Shown here one piece after another: positions 23,829 through 31,808 of a DNA stretch of 64,000 bases (its first letter is position 1; each line of letters opens with the position of its first letter). The stretch spans positions 248,001 through 312,000 of the forward strand of contig NZ_JOAK01000003.1 in NCBI RefSeq assembly GCF_000720455.1. Direction: 5' to 3'. A program made the position numbers and the translations under genes. The notes below the pieces were generated by a model. The model searched no databases, was not told the origin of the DNA, and saw only the letters and a program-made list of their open reading frames with translations. The stretch is from Streptomyces virginiae. GTDB taxonomy: Bacteria; Actinomycetota; Actinomycetes; Streptomycetales; Streptomycetaceae.

Positions 23829-25937
23829 ATGGCGGAGTCCAGACTGATCCAGGGCCGGTACCGGTCGCTCGATCTGATCGGGCGCGGCGGCATGGGCGAG
23901 GTATGGCGCGCCCGGGACGAATCGCTGGGCCGGCATGTCGCCGTGAAGTGCCTCAAGCCGATCGGCGCCGAGCAGGACGCCCACTTCACACAGGTGCTGC
24001 GCGAGCGCTTCCGACGCGAGGCGCGCGTCGCCGCGTCCCTCCAGCACCGCGGCGTCACCGTCGTCCACGACTTCGGCGACGACAGCGCCGCCGGCGGCCC
24101 CCTCTACCTCGTCATGGAGCTGCTCGAAGGCCGCAACCTCAGCCAGCTCATGGAGGACAACGAGACCCGCCCGCTGCCCGTGGACGTGGTCGTCGACATC
24201 GCCGAGCAGATGGCCGCCGCCCTCGGCTACACCCACGACCAGGGCGTCGTCCACCGCGACCTGAAGCCGGCCAACATCATGCGGCTCGTCGACGGCACCG
24301 TGAAGATCTGCGACTTCGGCATCGCCCGGCTCGCCCACGACATCGGCTTCACCGCCAAACTCACCGGCGGCGGCATGGCCATGGGCACCCCGCACTACAT
24401 GTCGCCCGAGCAGATCGCGGGCGGCGAGGTCGACCACCGCAGCGACCTCTACTCCCTGGGCTGCGTCCTCTACGAGATCGCCACCGGTGCCCCGCCCTTC
24501 GACCTCGGCGATTCCTGGTCGGTACTCATCGGCCACCGCGACACCCCGCCCGTACCGCTGCGCGAGCACCGCCCCGAGCTGCCCGGCTACTTCGAGCAGG
24601 TCGTCCTGGACCTGCTCGCCAAGTGCCCCGACGACCGTCCGCAGGACGCCCGCCACGTCCACCGCAGCCTCGTCGAGTCCCGGCTGGGCCCCGGCGGCCT
24701 GCCCGGCGCCTCCGCCCCGCTCCCGGCCTGGGCCCGCGGCATGACCGCCGGCCGCAAGGCCGGCATCGAGGCGCGTCCCGCGAGCGGCGCATGGGCCGTG
24801 CTCACCGGCTCCTGGACGGCCGTGCGCCCCAGCGGCGAACACCCCGTCCCGCGCCCGGACGGCGAGCAGCACGCGGTCCGCCCCGGCGGCACCATCGTGC
24901 GCCCCGCGCCCGCCGAGGACCCCCGCCTCACCGCGGCGTACGGCTTCCCGCGCCCCGCCGGCCCGCGCGAGACCGGCCCCGACGCCCTCGCCGCCGGGCA
25001 CGCGCGCGCCTACGCCCTCAGCCGCGCGGGCCGCTCCGAGGAGGCGCTGTCCGTGTACGCGGCCGTGGCCGACGGGCGCGCCCGGGTCCTCGGCCCGGAC
25101 CACGCCGACACCCTCGCCGCGCGCCAGGAGGCGGCGTACGAGATGGGCCGGCTCGGCCGCCACCAGGAGGCGCACGACGTCTACCGCGCGGTGCTCGTCG
25201 CCCGCGAGCGGACCATGGGACAGCTCCATCCCGACACGCTGCGCTGCCGCCACAACCTGGCCTGCGCACTGCGGGCGCTGGGCCGGTACGCGGACGCCCA
25301 CACCACGGCCGTCGCGGTCGCCGCGGACCGGGCGGCCGTCCTGGGCGCCGAGCACGCCGACACCCTGCTGACCCGGTACGAGGCGGCGTACGTGCTCGGT
25401 CGCCTCGATCGCTGGCAGGAGGCCCTGGCCGGCTTCCGCGAGGTCGCCGCCGCACGCGAACGGGTCCTCGGCCACGACCACCCCGACACCCTGGCCGCCC
25501 GCTACGAGGTCGGCATCGCCCTCGGCCGCACCGGCAGCAGCGCACAGGCCCTCGACCTCTTCCGGGCCCTCGTCCGCGACCGCACCCGCGCATACGGGGC
25601 CACCGACCCCGAGACACTGCGCGCCCGGCACGTCCTCGGCGTCAACCTCGGCCGCCTGGAGCGGTGGGAGGAGGCGGTGGCCGAGGCCCGCCAGGTGGCC
25701 GCCGCGCGGGCCGCCGCGCTCGGCGCCGAGCACGCGGACACCCTGGTCAGCCGCCGCGAACTGGCCGTCGGCCTGGGCCGGCTGGGCCGCTGGGACGAGG
25801 CCCTGCCGATCTACCGGGACCTGTCCGGCATCCGCGAACGGTCACTGGGCGACGAGCACCCGGAGACGGTGCTGGCCCACGCCGACGAGGCCCACTGTCT
25901 GGAGCGGCTCGGCCAGGTGTGCTACCAAGAGCCATGA
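23829..25937 (+). CDS. Ser/Thr protein kinase with C-terminal TPR repeats
   Basis: The 702-residue protein has a Hanks-type kinase domain at about 11-280: G-loop IGRGGMGEV (18-26), Lys40 in VAVKCL, catalytic HRDLKPAN (142-149), DFG (162-164) and GTPHYMSPEQ. A disordered linker rich in Pro and Gly (about 290-400) follows. The C-terminal 300 residues are six or more TPR units of the type VLGxEHADTLxxRxExAxxLGRLGRWxEAL, as in NB-ARC-linked sensors. No transmembrane segment or PASTA domain is seen, so the kinase is cytoplasmic and probably activated through protein contacts of the TPR part. Its stop overlaps the start of the FAD oxidoreductase gene (ATGA), which makes that protein a likely partner or substrate. 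Confidence 0.92.
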   Translation: MAESRLIQGRYRSLDLIGRGGMGEVWRARDESLGRHVAVKCLKPIGAEQDAHFTQVLRERFRREARVAASLQHRGVTVVHDFGDDSAAGGPLYLVMELLEGRNLSQLMEDNETRPLPVDVVVDIAEQMAAALGYTHDQGVVHRDLKPANIMRLVDGTVKICDFGIARLAHDIGFTAKLTGGGMAMGTPHYMSPEQIAGGEVDHRSDLYSLGCVLYEIATGAPPFDLGDSWSVLIGHRDTPPVPLREHRPELPGYFEQVVLDLLAKCPDDRPQDARHVHRSLVESRLGPGGLPGASAPLPAWARGMTAGRKAGIEARPASGAWAVLTGSWTAVRPSGEHPVPRPDGEQHAVRPGGTIVRPAPAEDPRLTAAYGFPRPAGPRETGPDALAAGHARAYALSRAGRSEEALSVYAAVADGRARVLGPDHADTLAARQEAAYEMGRLGRHQEAHDVYRAVLVARERTMGQLHPDTLRCRHNLACALRALGRYADAHTTAVAVAADRAAVLGAEHADTLLTRYEAAYVLGRLDRWQEALAGFREVAAARERVLGHDHPDTLAARYEVGIALGRTGSSAQALDLFRALVRDRTRAYGATDPETLRARHVLGVNLGRLERWEEAVAEARQVAAARAAALGAEHADTLVSRRELAVGLGRLGRWDEALPIYRDLSGIRERSLGDEHPETVLAHADEAHCLERLGQVCYQEP

Positions 25938-27505
25938 CGACCTTCGGGCGGGACGTGTACGACGACGTGATCGTGGGCGGCGGGCACAACGGACTGGTGG
26001 CCGCCGCGTACCTGGCCCGGGCGGGCCGCTCGGTGCTGGTCCTGGAGCGGCTCGGCAACACCGGCGGGGCGGCGATCTCCAGCAGACCCTTCGTGGGCGT
26101 CGAGGCCCGCCTCTCCCGCTACTCGTACCTGGTCTCCCTGCTGCCCGACAAGATCGTGCGCGACCTGGAACTGAGCTTCTCCGTACGCCGGCGCACGGTC
26201 TCCTCCTACACCCCGACCGAGCGCGACGGGCGCCCCGGCGGACTGCTCGTCGGCGGGGGCGAGGAGCGCACCCGGGAGTCCTTCGCCCGGCTGACCGGTT
26301 CGGACCGGGAGTACGAGAGCTGGCGCGCCTTCTACGCGGCCACCGGGCAGGTGGCGCGCAAGGTGTTCCCCACCCTGACCGAGCCGCTGCCCACCCGGGC
26401 GGAGCTGCGGGCCCGGATCGACGACGAGGCAGCGTGGCGGATGTTGTTCGAGGAGCCCCTGGGGCAGGCGGTGGAACGGCACTTCGACGACGACCTGGTC
26501 CGGGGGGTGGTCCTGACCGACGGCCTCATCGGCACCTTCGCGGACGCGCACGACCCCTCACTCGCCCAGAACCGGTGCTTCCTCTACCACGTCATCGGCG
26601 GCGGGACCGGCGACTGGGACGTGCCGGTCGGCGGCATGGGCGCCCTGACGGACGCCCTCGCCGCGGCCGCGACCAAGGCCGGGGCGGAGATCGCCACCGG
26701 CCACGAGGTGTTGCGGATCGACACCGACGGGGCCGGTCCGGCCGAGGTGGTCTTCCGTACTGCGACGGGCGAGGGCCGCGTCGTCGGCCGTACGGTGCTG
26801 GTCAACGCATCGCCGCAGGCCCTGGCCGAACTCCTCGGCGAGCCCCCGGCCCAGGACCCGGCGACGGCCCCCGAGGGCGCCCAGCTCAAGGTCAACATGC
26901 TGCTGCGCAGGCTGCCCCGGCTGCGGGACACCACCGTCGACCCGCGCGAGGCCTTCGGCGGGACCTTCCACATCGCCGAGGGGTACTCCCAGCTCGCCCG
27001 GGCCTACGCGGAGGCCGCGGCCGGGGAACTGCCGTCAGTACCGCCCTCGGAGATCTACTGCCACTCGCTGGCCGACCCGACGATCCTCGGCCCCGAACTG
27101 GTCGAGCAGGGCTACCAGACGCTCACCCTCTTCGGCCTGCACACCCCGGCCCGGCTGTTCGGGCACGACAACCAGCAGGCCCGCGAGGTGCTGCTGACCG
27201 CCACCCTCGCGCAGCTCGACGAGCACCTGGCCGAGCCGCTCACCGACTGCCTGGCCTTCGACGCGGACGGCCGCCCGTGCATCGAGGCGAAGACCCCGCT
27301 GGACCTGGAACGCGAACTGCGGCTGCCCGGCGGCCACATCTTCCACCGCGACCTGTCCTGGCCGTACGCGGACCAGGACGGCGGCCGGTGGGGCGTGGAG
27401 ACGGCCCACCGCAACGTCCTGCTGTGCGGCGCGGGCGCGGTCCGCGGCGGCGGCGTCAGCGGCGTCCCCGGCCACAACGCGGCGATGGCGGTGCTGGGGC
27501 ACTAA
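25934..27505 (+). CDS. Phytoene-dehydrogenase-like FAD/NAD(P) oxidoreductase
   Basis: The 523-residue protein begins with DVIVGGGHNGLVAAAYLARAGRSVLVLE (11-38), a dinucleotide-binding motif of the phytoene desaturase/PYROXD2 group, and has the matching C-terminal block NVLLCGAGAVRGGGVSGVPGHNAA. Between them lie GGTGDWDVPVGGMGALTDALAAAA and VNASPQALAEL, also typical. Enzymes of this group oxidise or isomerise unsaturated substrates; no carotenoid genes are nearby, so the substrate is unknown. Its ATG overlaps the kinase stop by four bases, so the two are made together. Confidence 0.87.
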   Translation: MTTFGRDVYDDVIVGGGHNGLVAAAYLARAGRSVLVLERLGNTGGAAISSRPFVGVEARLSRYSYLVSLLPDKIVRDLELSFSVRRRTVSSYTPTERDGRPGGLLVGGGEERTRESFARLTGSDREYESWRAFYAATGQVARKVFPTLTEPLPTRAELRARIDDEAAWRMLFEEPLGQAVERHFDDDLVRGVVLTDGLIGTFADAHDPSLAQNRCFLYHVIGGGTGDWDVPVGGMGALTDALAAAATKAGAEIATGHEVLRIDTDGAGPAEVVFRTATGEGRVVGRTVLVNASPQALAELLGEPPAQDPATAPEGAQLKVNMLLRRLPRLRDTTVDPREAFGGTFHIAEGYSQLARAYAEAAAGELPSVPPSEIYCHSLADPTILGPELVEQGYQTLTLFGLHTPARLFGHDNQQAREVLLTATLAQLDEHLAEPLTDCLAFDADGRPCIEAKTPLDLERELRLPGGHIFHRDLSWPYADQDGGRWGVETAHRNVLLCGAGAVRGGGVSGVPGHNAAMAVLGH

Positions 27506-27672
27506 AGGTTGTTTCACAAGGTCGTCTGGATCGATACGCCGTCCGCTATATGCAGGTTTACCCCCGGCGCTTGCCTGCCGAGAATCCGGGCAAATCGTCC
27601 AGGGAGCGGACACGACCCAGGGCGTGTCCGAAACCAGACGGTCATGTGCGGGCCCCGCCTTGGGTGTTACCC

Positions 27673-28677
27673 ATGCGTAACGCGAGTGGTGCGAGTGACG
27701 ACAGTGGCGCGGAGCGTCCCGGTGGGCGGTCACGGCGCGGCGTACTGAAGGCGGCCGTCGCCGGAGCCGGAGCGGTCGCGGCGGTGGGGGCGGGAGCCTC
27801 CGCCGCGCACGCGGACACGCGGAGGCGGGGCGCCCCCGTCTTCGTCCTCGTCCACGGCTCCGGAAGCAACTCCTACGGCTGGAGCCCGGTCCTGCGGGAG
27901 CTGGGCCTGCGCGGCCACCGGGCGGTCGCGGTGGACCTGCCCGGCCACGGGCCCGGCGCCTACTTCCCCCTCTCCTACCAGGCCCCGCAGGACCTGGAGC
28001 GGCTGGCGACGGAGCCGTCGCCGATCGGTGCGGTGACGCTGGCGGACTTCACGGCCCACGTGGTCGAGGCCGTCCGCGCGGCGCAGCGCAACGGGCCGGT
28101 CGTCCTGGTGGGCCAGAGCCTGGGCGGCGTCACACTGAACGCGGTCGCCAACCAAGTGCCCGAGCTGATCTCCCACTTGGTGTACGCGTCCGCGTTCTGC
28201 CCGACCCGGCACCGCTCGGTGCTGGAGCTGATGACGACCCCGGAGGCCGCCTCCAGCGCGCTGTTCCGGATCCCCGGCTTCAAGACCCCGCCGGAGCTGG
28301 GCGTCAACCGGGTCAACTGGCGTTCCGCCGACCCCGTCTTCTACGCGGCGGTCAAGGACGCGCTGGCGGCCGACTGGACCGACGCGCAGGTGCGGGCCCT
28401 GCTCAACATCCTCGAACCGGACGAGTCCGCGGCGATCGGAGCCGCCGACGCCCGCGGGCTGCCCGACCGGTGGGGGCGCGTGCCGCGCACGTACCTGCGG
28501 TTCGGCGAGGACCGGGCCATCCCGCCCGCCCTCCAGGACCTGATGATCCGCGAGGCGGACGAGACGACCCCGCGCAACCGCTTCCACGTGCGGTCGCTGG
28601 CCGCGCCGCACGTCGGTCCGCAGGACGCGGCCGTGTGGGCGGACGAGCTGGAGCGCGTGGCACGCACCTGCTCCTGA
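27673..28677 (+). CDS. Tat-exported alpha/beta hydrolase
   Basis: The 334-residue protein has a twin-arginine signal (GGRSRRGVLKAAVAGAGAVAAVG, residues 18-40, ending AHA). The mature part has the alpha/beta hydrolase features VFVLVHGSGSNSYGW (oxyanion HG, about 57-70), nucleophile GQSLGG (Ser149) and a late His in LAAPHVGPQD (about 313). Similar secreted enzymes act as esterases or peptidases; Tat export suggests it folds before secretion. The 167 bases upstream hold an AT-containing stretch and a GGGCGTGTCC element but no clear promoter. The ribosome binding site is weak. Confidence 0.85.
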   Translation: MRNASGASDDSGAERPGGRSRRGVLKAAVAGAGAVAAVGAGASAAHADTRRRGAPVFVLVHGSGSNSYGWSPVLRELGLRGHRAVAVDLPGHGPGAYFPLSYQAPQDLERLATEPSPIGAVTLADFTAHVVEAVRAAQRNGPVVLVGQSLGGVTLNAVANQVPELISHLVYASAFCPTRHRSVLELMTTPEAASSALFRIPGFKTPPELGVNRVNWRSADPVFYAAVKDALAADWTDAQVRALLNILEPDESAAIGAADARGLPDRWGRVPRTYLRFGEDRAIPPALQDLMIREADETTPRNRFHVRSLAAPHVGPQDAAVWADELERVARTCS

Positions 28678-28697
28678 GGCGGGGCCCGCCGGCGCGC

Positions 28698-29150
28698 CTA
28701 TGCGGCGGCGGGCTCGATCACCACGATCGGGATCTCCCGGTCCGTCTTGGCCTGGTACTCGTCGTAGGCGGGCCAGAGCTTCACCATCACCGGCCAGTAC
28801 GCGGCGCGCTCCTCGGCGTTCGCGGTGCGCGCCGTGCCCTGGAGGATCCGCGTCCCGACCTGGACGCGGACCTCGGGGTGCGCGCTCAGGTTGCGGAACC
28901 ACAGCGGGTGCTCGTCGGCGCCGCCCTTGGAGGCGACCAGCAGGTAGCGGCCGTCGGCCTCACCGTAGATGAGGGGCGTGCGCACGGCGTTGCCGGAGAC
29001 CCGGCCGACGGTGGTGAGCAGGAGGGTCTGGGTGCCGTTCCAGTAATGGCCCTCGGTGCCGCCGGACCCCACGTACTGCCTGACGTGCTCCAGTTGCCAG
29101 CTCCCGGCCCGCGGGTCGGTCGGGTGGTCCCAGTCGATTCCGGTCGTCAT
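28698..29150 (-). CDS. Ddn-type F420H2-dependent nitroreductase family protein
   Basis: The 150-residue protein fits the deazaflavin (F420)-dependent nitroreductase group, split-barrel proteins of actinobacteria. Visible family blocks are LLLTTVGRVSGNAVRTPLIY, YLLVASKGGADEHPLWFRNLSAHPEVRVQVG and the EERAAYWPVMVKLWPAYDEYQAKTDREIPIVVIEP ending. Relatives reduce quinones or nitro compounds with F420H2. It precedes (in minus-strand order, follows) a flavin monooxygenase gene by 38 bases, so the two may be one transcript controlled by the TetR protein beyond. Confidence 0.88.
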   Translation of the reverse strand: MTTGIDWDHPTDPRAGSWQLEHVRQYVGSGGTEGHYWNGTQTLLLTTVGRVSGNAVRTPLIYGEADGRYLLVASKGGADEHPLWFRNLSAHPEVRVQVGTRILQGTARTANAEERAAYWPVMVKLWPAYDEYQAKTDREIPIVVIEPAAA

Positions 29151-29188
29151 GGGTTTCGCCTGCCTTCGTGTCGAACGGTCAACGAACC

Positions 29189-30400
29189 TCACCAACGAGT
29201 GCCAACGCCCGTGGGTGCGGCGCCCATTCCGGCCGGAAGGGTGAACCCGTCGAAGACGTCGTCCAGCGCCCGGTGTGCGGCCCGGGCCGGGGTGGCGCGG
29301 ACGGCGAGGTCGCGCAGGGCCACGGCCAGGGGGTGGGTGAGGGCGGCGACCCGGCCCGCGCGCCGGGCCCGGACACGGATGGCGTCGGTACGGGCGCAGC
29401 GGGCCGCGCTGTAGGCGGCCAGGGCCGCCGGAACACCGCCGGACCCGGTCCCGTCCAGCAGGTGGGCGAGGACCACCGCGTCCTCGACGGCCTGGCACCC
29501 GCCCTGCCCCAGGTTGGGCGTCATGGCGTGGGCGGCGTCGCCGAGCCAGGCCAGGCGGCCGTGGTGGAAGCGGGGGAGCGGGGCCGCCAGGTCGTACAGG
29601 TCGTGCTGGAGCACGGCCGCCGGGTCGATCCGCTCCAGCAGGGCCGGGACCGGGTCGTGCCAGGTGCCGTAGCGGCGCAGGAGTTCGGCGCGGACGTCGG
29701 CGGGACGGTATCCCTCGGGCGCGACGGCGGTGGCGTAGACGTAGGTCCTTCCGTCGGCGAGCGGGACCACGCCGAAGCGCTCGCCGCGGCCCCAGGTCTC
29801 GGCCGTCGCCGCCCCGGCCGGGCTCGCGGCGGCCGGCAGGACGGTGCGCCAGGCGGTCTCCCCGCTGTGGCGCAGTCCCGGGTGGTCCGGGAAGTACCGG
29901 CGGCGCAGCGGACTGTGGATGCCGTCCGCGGCGACCACGAGATCGGCGGAGCCGTCGAGGTCGCCGGCCGAGGTGCGCACGACGGGGAAGCCGTCGGCGC
30001 CGTCCACGGAGGTGACCGCGACGCCGTAGCGGATCGTTCCCCCGGGGAGCGCGGCGGCCAGGGCGTCGGCGAGGGCCGAGCGGTGCACGGCGAGCGGCGG
30101 GCCGCCGTAGCGGGCGGCCAGGGCGGCGGTGTCGGCGCGGCTCAGCCAGCGGCCGTCGGGACGGCGCAGGCCCATGGCGGCCGGAACGGTGCGGCCCGCC
30201 GCGCGGGTGAGGTCGAAGCCGATGGCGTCGAAGGCGCGCAGGGCGTTGGGGGCGAGGACGATCCCCGCGCCGACGGCGGCCGGGCCGGGCGCCCGCTCGC
30301 ACACGGTCACCCGCCAGCCCTTGCGGTGCAGGGCCAGGGCCGCGGTGAGTCCGCCGATCCCCGCGCCTGCGACCACCGCGTGACGCTGAACTGCCGACAT
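29189..30400 (-). CDS. FAD-dependent aromatic-ring-type monooxygenase
   Basis: The 403-residue protein has the three motifs of group A flavin monooxygenases: VVAGAGIGGLTAALALHRKG (FAD Rossmann), ADLVVAADGIHSPLRRR (DG motif) and GRLAWLGDAAHAMTPNLGQGGCQAVEDAVVLA (GD motif). It should hydroxylate a small aromatic or related compound using NAD(P)H. It diverges from the TetR gene at 30478, and two copies of a palindromic operator fill the space between, so it is almost certainly the TetR target, with the Ddn-type gene behind it. Confidence 0.9.
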   Translation of the reverse strand: MSAVQRHAVVAGAGIGGLTAALALHRKGWRVTVCERAPGPAAVGAGIVLAPNALRAFDAIGFDLTRAAGRTVPAAMGLRRPDGRWLSRADTAALAARYGGPPLAVHRSALADALAAALPGGTIRYGVAVTSVDGADGFPVVRTSAGDLDGSADLVVAADGIHSPLRRRYFPDHPGLRHSGETAWRTVLPAAASPAGAATAETWGRGERFGVVPLADGRTYVYATAVAPEGYRPADVRAELLRRYGTWHDPVPALLERIDPAAVLQHDLYDLAAPLPRFHHGRLAWLGDAAHAMTPNLGQGGCQAVEDAVVLAHLLDGTGSGGVPAALAAYSAARCARTDAIRVRARRAGRVAALTHPLAVALRDLAVRATPARAAHRALDDVFDGFTLPAGMGAAPTGVGTRW

Positions 30401-30424
30401 GACGGATCCCTGCCTTCCTCCAAG

Positions 30425-30442
30425 CCTCTACATATGTAGAGG
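30425..30442. promoter_or_regulatory. TetR operator copy 1
   Basis: CCTCTACATATGTAGAGG is a perfect 18-bp palindrome with core CTCTACA-TA-TGTAGAG. It sits 25 bases before the monooxygenase start, where a bound repressor would block transcription. Confidence 0.85.
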
Positions 30443-30452
30443 ACGATGGTTT

Positions 30453-30472
30453 CACTCTACAACTGTAGAGTG
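30453..30472. promoter_or_regulatory. TetR operator copy 2
   Basis: CACTCTACAACTGTAGAGTG has 9-base arms and a two-base centre; the core CTCTACA-AC-TGTAGAG is the same as copy 1. Centres of the two copies are 29 bp apart. This copy ends five bases before the TetR start, so it can also give autoregulation. Confidence 0.85.
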
Positions 30473-30477
30473 GTCCG

Positions 30478-31110
30478 ATGTCCACCCCTCCCTCTGCTCC
30501 CACCGCTGATCGCAGAACGCTGATCGCCGACACCGCGATCGGCCTCGTGGCCGCCGCCGGGCTGCGGGGCCTGACCCACCGCGCGGTCGACGCGGCCGCG
30601 GGGCTGCCCGCGGGCAGCACCTCGTACTACTTCCGTACGCGGACGGCCCTGATCGGGGCCTGCTACCAACGGCTGGCCGAGCTGGACCTCGCGGACGTGG
30701 ACGACGGGAGTCCGCCCGGGGCCGGGCTGCCGGCCCTCGCGGGGGCGGCGCCGGACCGGGAGGCGGCCGCGGCCGCGCTGGCCGGGCTGCTGTACCGCTG
30801 GCTGACGGTGGGGCGCGAGCGCCAGCTGGCCCGCTTCGAACTCAGCCTGGAGGCCGCCCGCAATCCGGACTTGGAGGCGGACTTCCACCGGGCGGGGCAG
30901 GGGGCCCGGTCCCGGGCGGCGGGCATCGTCGCCGCGCTCGGGTCCCAACGGCCGCAAGAGACCGCCGAACTGCTCGTCGCCTGGACGGAGGGGCTCCTCT
31001 ACGACCGGCTGGCCGGGGCCCTGGCCCGCTCCCGCCCGGCACCGGACCTCGCCGAACTGACCGCCGTCGCCCGCCGGATGCTCGCCGCGGCCCTGACCGA
31101 CCCTGCGTGA
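30478..31110 (+). CDS. TetR family transcriptional regulator
   Basis: The 210-residue protein has the TetR HTH at about 12-58: LIADTAIGLVAAAGLRGLTHRAVDAAAGLPAGSTSYYFRTRTALI, including the GSTSYYFxxRxxL block that marks the family. The C-terminal ligand domain is Ala/Leu-rich with LAGLLYRWLTVGRERQLARFELSLEAARNP, the form seen in TetR_C-type regulators of oxidoreductase genes. It diverges from a flavin monooxygenase gene, with two CTCTACA-N2-TGTAGAG operators between, so it most likely represses both itself and that gene until an aromatic ligand binds. A strong hairpin follows the gene. Confidence 0.92.
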   Translation: MSTPPSAPTADRRTLIADTAIGLVAAAGLRGLTHRAVDAAAGLPAGSTSYYFRTRTALIGACYQRLAELDLADVDDGSPPGAGLPALAGAAPDREAAAAALAGLLYRWLTVGRERQLARFELSLEAARNPDLEADFHRAGQGARSRAAGIVAALGSQRPQETAELLVAWTEGLLYDRLAGALARSRPAPDLAELTAVARRMLAAALTDPA

Positions 31111-31165
31111 GGGATCCGGCGTGAGGAATCCGGCGGATCGGGTCCGGCGGATCCGGCCCGACGCG

Positions 31166-31208
31166 GAAGAGCCCCGCCGCACCGGGGGATGTGGCGGCGG
31201 GGCTCTTC
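31166..31208 (+). terminator. 15-bp hairpin after the TetR gene
   Basis: GAAGAGCCCCGCCGC and GCGGCGGGGCTCTTC pair perfectly over 15 bases with a 13-base loop, 55 bases after the TetR stop. The stretch from here to 31419 holds only very short frames that I do not support as genes. Confidence 0.82.
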
Positions 31209-31419
31209 CATCGGTACGCGCCGGCGGGTGCTAGGCGGGAGGGCCGGCGCGTTCCTCCTGGTGGAGTGTGCTCACGCTACGCCCGGCATGGCTGAAAATA
31301 CACCCCTCCGCATGGCTTGATTCGCGCGTTCGCGGGGGCCACGATTTCCTGTTGGGCCCTGTCGGCGGACGGGAGTTCGGGGACGCGGCACGCCCCGGGG
31401 CGTGTCCTAGGATCCGCAC

Positions 31420-31794
31420 ATGATCGCTGAACTGCAGTGCGTGGTCCTGGACTGTCCCGAGCCGCGGGTGCTCGCCGATTTCTACCGGTCGCTGCTGGGC
31501 GGCGACGTCGACCGGCCGGACCGGCGCTGGTCCCTCGACGGGGACTGGTCGACGCTGCACACGCCGACGGGTCTGGTCCTCGCCTTCCAGCGGGCGACGG
31601 ACCACGTTCCCCCGAAGTGGCCCGACCCCAGCCGGCCGCAGCAGTTCCACCTCGACCTCGGCGTCCCGGACCTGGACCGCGCGCAGGAGGAGGTGCTCGC
31701 GGCCGGCGGGACCCTGCTGGACGGTTCGGACGCGCGCGGCTGGCGGGTCTACGCCGATCCGGCGGGGCACCCCTTCTGCCTGGTGCGCGACTGA
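31420..31794 (+). CDS. VOC (glyoxalase/dioxygenase superfamily) protein
   Basis: The 124-residue protein has two beta-alpha-beta-beta-beta modules of the VOC fold: LQCVVLDCPEPRVLADFYRSLLGGDV at the start and QQFHLDLGVPDLDRAQEEVLAAGGTLLDG in the second half, ending VYADPAGHPFCLV. The ending DPAGHPFCLVR and the HLDL strand fit the glyoxalase_6 subgroup, which includes resistance and detoxification proteins, but substrate cannot be predicted. The gene ends 14 bases from the convergent serine hydrolase gene. Confidence 0.87.
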   Translation: MIAELQCVVLDCPEPRVLADFYRSLLGGDVDRPDRRWSLDGDWSTLHTPTGLVLAFQRATDHVPPKWPDPSRPQQFHLDLGVPDLDRAQEEVLAAGGTLLDGSDARGWRVYADPAGHPFCLVRD

Positions 31795-31808
31795 CCCCGC
31801 CGGGCGGT

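Noticed and set aside
27610..31410. GGGCGTGTCC element seen at about 27620 and 31398 as a possible repeated signal
   Set aside because: Short and GC-rich, expected by chance in this genome, and no consistent spacing to genes.
31211..31419. Tiny frames such as a 10-codon plus-strand and a 14-codon minus-strand peptide
   Set aside because: Too short, with no family or clear leader-peptide pattern that I can support.
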